Shown here: positions 61,828 through 64,000 of the stretch, one piece after another
How positions within the stretch are numbered: position 1 is the first letter of the stretch
How the letters are laid out: each line of letters begins with the position of its first letter
Source of the DNA: Natronolimnobius baerhuensis
GTDB lineage: Archaea; Halobacteriota; Halobacteria; Halobacteriales; Natrialbaceae
DNA: 64,000 bases
Direction: 5' to 3'
Assembly: GCF_002177135.1 (NCBI RefSeq)
Contig: NZ_MWPH01000005.1
Coordinates: 62,001 to 126,000, forward strand
Notes under the pieces: generated by a model
Told to the model about the DNA's origin: nothing
What the model saw: the letters and a program-made list of their open reading frames with translations, nothing else
Databases searched by the model: none
Position numbers and translations under genes: made by a program

Positions 61828-62088
61828 ATGGATGTGAGTGACGAACTCGCGGCTAACGAGACAGATCTCTGCGCAGACAGCGACGGGACTGACGGTCCTG
61901 ATTCAGAGGTGACTGACTGCTCGAGCGACAGCAGTGAGACTCAGACGGACGACTCGAGTAGTTCCTCACAAACCAACTGCCCACGTTGTGGTTCGCCAGT
62001 GACCATGGAGGTTGTGACTGGGCCGACTGAAGCACGAGTCAGTCCGTGTGGCTGTCGCGTCGCACCTGGATTCCTCGAACGCCACTGA
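61828..62088 (+). CDS. Small zinc-finger protein (86 aa)
   Basis: The start is ATG 61828 (MDVSDELAANETDLCADSDG), with TTG 61810 as alternative. A Ser/Asp-rich disordered first half is followed by a zinc ribbon: TNCPRCGSPVTMEVVTGPTE and SPCGCRVAPGF. Haloarchaea have many such small zinc-finger proteins, often transcribed independently; they probably mediate protein or nucleic-acid contacts. The position next to the structured RNA-like element may be accidental. Confidence 0.65.
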   Translation: MDVSDELAANETDLCADSDGTDGPDSEVTDCSSDSSETQTDDSSSSSQTNCPRCGSPVTMEVVTGPTEARVSPCGCRVAPGFLERH

Positions 62089-62127
62089 TCGATAACTACG
62101 CTCGGGGGAACCATGTTGATAGACCAG

Positions 62128-63195
62128 TTACTGTGAGCGTATCATCGCTTTTCCTTTATCGATCATAACGTACGAGATGAGTTGAAAGCCTTCAGGAGTT
62201 ATGTAGAATTGTCGGTCGACACGCGACAGGAGTCCAAGTTCATCGAGGTATGTGCTGAGCCATCGAACGACGTCGGTTCGAGTCCGCTCACCCCAGCTAT
62301 CCCGTTTTCCAACTTTGCTTGCATACCAGTCTTCGACTTGATCTCGTGGGACTGGGTGGGAGTTTTTGGATAGTTCGAACACACTCTCTAAAAGTGCAAC
62401 GAGACTATAGGTGAGGTCGGAATGAAACGGCTTCTCGTATAGCAGGTCAATAAGCGTGTCTGCTTGGTCAGCGGTGACATTCCATGGTTGATTTTCGTAA
62501 TCCCCACCTGCGACATATTCTTCCCCTCGCTCAGTAAGTATCATTCCTTCTTGGGTAGTTTGGACGAGTTCCAGACCTTTCCCTGCTTTACGGAAATTAC
62601 GGACTCGTGATTCTGGATTATTTGATGATCCCTTACCGATGTAATCGTATTCTACGGCCGCCTCGCTTACCGTGACTGGTCCTTGACGCGAAGCTAAGAA
62701 TTCCAGATACCGGTTAATCAGACTAAGTCCAGCAACGGACGTGACGACACCCTTGACCTGAAAATGGGCAAGGTCAGCAAATAGCGTTTCTTGATATTCC
62801 TCAAGAACGTGACTCAACTCGTATGTAATCGGCTCGAGGTCACTATCTGTACAACTTGAACGAACATCCGACGGAATTTGAGGAGCTAGCAGAATCGGTC
62901 GTAGGTTTCTATCTTTGGCAAACGCGGGTTCCGTTCCTTTGTTTTGACAATCATGGACGTATGCCGAGAGTTGGTTAACATGATCTTCCGTGGCTTTGAC
63001 TACTTTGAGTTCAATCAAAATGATATCATTACCGGCGAGATAGACGAGGTCAGTGCGCCCAGATGGCAGTGATTGTTGCCGTGCTACAGGAATTAACTCA
63101 TTGGCTTCTACATCAATGATAGAGGCTAAAATGGAGGGTGACTGCGCAAGGATATCTTCAATTGAACGTTCAGAGGCAGTCGAATTTTCCGACAT
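62128..63195 (-). CDS. PD-(D/E)XK nuclease-like protein with winged-helix tail
   Basis: 355 residues. The N-terminal domain carries SGRTDLVYLAGNDIILIELK: Asp49...Glu62-x-Lys64, the restriction-like D..ExK active site, followed by HVNQLSAYVHDC, similar to NucS/DUF91 and Cas4-like enzymes. Residues about 170-355 hold helical and winged-helix segments (VSEAAVEYDYIGKGSSNNPE, TRTDVVRWLSTYLDELGLLS). It could cut unusual DNA ends or foreign DNA. It is upstream-adjacent, on the same strand, to a truncated ATPase gene. Confidence 0.75.
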   Translation of the reverse strand: MSENSTASERSIEDILAQSPSILASIIDVEANELIPVARQQSLPSGRTDLVYLAGNDIILIELKVVKATEDHVNQLSAYVHDCQNKGTEPAFAKDRNLRPILLAPQIPSDVRSSCTDSDLEPITYELSHVLEEYQETLFADLAHFQVKGVVTSVAGLSLINRYLEFLASRQGPVTVSEAAVEYDYIGKGSSNNPESRVRNFRKAGKGLELVQTTQEGMILTERGEEYVAGGDYENQPWNVTADQADTLIDLLYEKPFHSDLTYSLVALLESVFELSKNSHPVPRDQVEDWYASKVGKRDSWGERTRTDVVRWLSTYLDELGLLSRVDRQFYITPEGFQLISYVMIDKGKAMIRSQ

Positions 63196-63290
63196 ACGAT
63201 TGTCACTCTAATGCATTCATATAGTTGTTCTCAAGAATCTCATTTCCATTATGACTTGAATGTCGGATAACGTCCAAACGCCCGACTCTC

Positions 63291-64000
63291 TCAGATAGAT
63301 TCTTGAACAAATTCGCCGGAGATGCGTTCTTTCTGCTCTACTGCAGCAGTATCAAGAAGACGACTGCAAACGGATAGCACCTGTCGAATGTTTCCTTGAG
63401 AACGTTGTAGAATTAGGTCGAGAGCCTCCTCTGTGAACGGATGAATTTCAGATTGCTTTCCAGCTCCTGTTCGTTCCCGATCTAGATATTGTTCGATGAG
63501 TGCGTACAAATGGTCATCCGTTAATGGTCGTAACGCTACCTCTTGTCCGATTCGTTCACTAAATGCGTGATATTCACTCATCACGTCTTGCCAGACTTCT
63601 GGCGCACAACCAAACAACATACAGAGGCCCATACTATTCTGGTCCATTAAATGGCGAATACTGTTCAGGGTTGCTTGCTCATCTTTTGATGAAAGACGCG
63701 AGATGCTTTCAAACTCATCAACAAAGACGAAGACTGCCGTGTAGCCCAATTCTAGCAACAAATTCTTCATCGCTGTAAATGCTCGGACCCCCATCGTATC
63801 GTCGTCGAGAGCGGTGTGAATCTCCATCTCTTTCCGCTGTTCGTACCGTATCCCTTCACCGGTCAACCATTGCCATGCATACAAATTCGTATCCTCATAC
63901 ACCATGTGAACGATCGCTCTTGCGAAATCAGCGAACTGAGTTACATCGCTTAGTCGCTTGACCGCTGTTGGGATGAGTTCTGAGAGCAGAACATCACCAT
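63291..64000 (-). CDS. AAA ATPase, C-terminal part (BrxD/DUF2791-like), cut by window end
   Basis: The frame is open to the window edge. Visible: AVKRLSDVTQFADFARAIVH, Walker B VFVFVDEFESISR, sensor-like LCMLFGCAPEVWQDV, arginine region and helical lid (ALRPLTDDHLYALIEQYLDR), with a final RQVLSVCSRLLDTA. The Walker A lies outside. Architecture and wording resemble BREX BrxD/DUF2791 and related Orc-like ATPases. With the nuclease gene downstream it may form another defence pair. Confidence 0.65.
   Translation of the reverse strand, partial: GDVLLSELIPTAVKRLSDVTQFADFARAIVHMVYEDTNLYAWQWLTGEGIRYEQRKEMEIHTALDDDTMGVRAFTAMKNLLLELGYTAVFVFVDEFESISRLSSKDEQATLNSIRHLMDQNSMGLCMLFGCAPEVWQDVMSEYHAFSERIGQEVALRPLTDDHLYALIEQYLDRERTGAGKQSEIHPFTEEALDLILQRSQGNIRQVLSVCSRLLDTAAVEQKERISGEFVQESI

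Overview
The window looks like accessory DNA from a haloarchaeon (class Halobacteria). Proteins are strongly acidic, start sites often sit about 25-30 bases downstream of TATA-like boxes (leaderless transcripts), and the gene set includes TFB, two Orc1/Cdc6 initiators, a family B DNA polymerase, Tat lipoproteins, HalOD1-type domains and haloarchaeal insertion sequences. I read it as a mosaic of an integrated element or megaplasmid. Only the first 464 bases look like ordinary metabolic sequence.

Layout. 1-2.4 kb: the end of an Fe-S oxidoreductase gene, then a tyrosine recombinase. 2.4-5.7 kb: small membrane and secreted proteins and decayed fragments. 5.7-10.6 kb: a very large secreted protein with Ca-binding-type repeats and a toxin-like C-terminus, followed by an overlapping small gene that is the likely immunity gene. 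10.6-11.8 kb: a broken Fic gene. 11.9-13.6 kb: a ParA-type partition pair with a repeat cluster resembling a centromere or operator. 13.7-17.1 kb: a winged-helix gene whose nucleotidyltransferase partner is destroyed, a Cdc6 fragment, an MNT-HEPN pair and an intact Orc1/Cdc6. 17.3-22 kb: a membrane protein and a GHKL ATPase convergent with a nucleotide-cyclase-like gene. 22.4-23.8 kb: a broken DUF7845-type gene.

23.9-29.7 kb is a replication module: a RecA-like protein without Walker A, a small coiled-coil protein, PolB with a degenerate exonuclease, then a second Orc1/Cdc6 surrounded by about ten origin-box repeats and an AT-rich unwinding candidate. 29.9-38.9 kb: a nucleotidyltransferase/HTH pair, plasmid hypotheticals, a membrane metalloprotease, PadR and wHTH regulators, a GLUG lipoprotein, TFB and a SWIM protein. 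39.2-40.6 kb: a dead IS4-family element inserted into an older transposase remnant.

41-64 kb is defence-like: an unusual amino-methyltransferase, a DUF262/DUF1524 (GmrSD-like) protein, a tight operon of P-loop ATPase, coiled-coil protein, giant helicase with DUF1998 and PLD protein, an ArdC-like antirestriction protein, a PD-(D/E)XK nuclease and a truncated AAA ATPase. Insertion-sequence debris and a duplicated ArdC/HalOD1 segment lie among these genes.

The most interesting candidates are the helicase/ATPase/PLD operon (45.98-59.5 kb), the GHKL-cyclase pair (19.3-21.9 kb), the archaeal polymorphic toxin (5.7-10.5 kb), a recurring long-spaced inverted repeat TTAACCAA-N25/26-TTGGTTAA near replication genes, and a highly structured RNA-like element at 61.6 kb. 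All functions were inferred by reading motifs; no database search was run.
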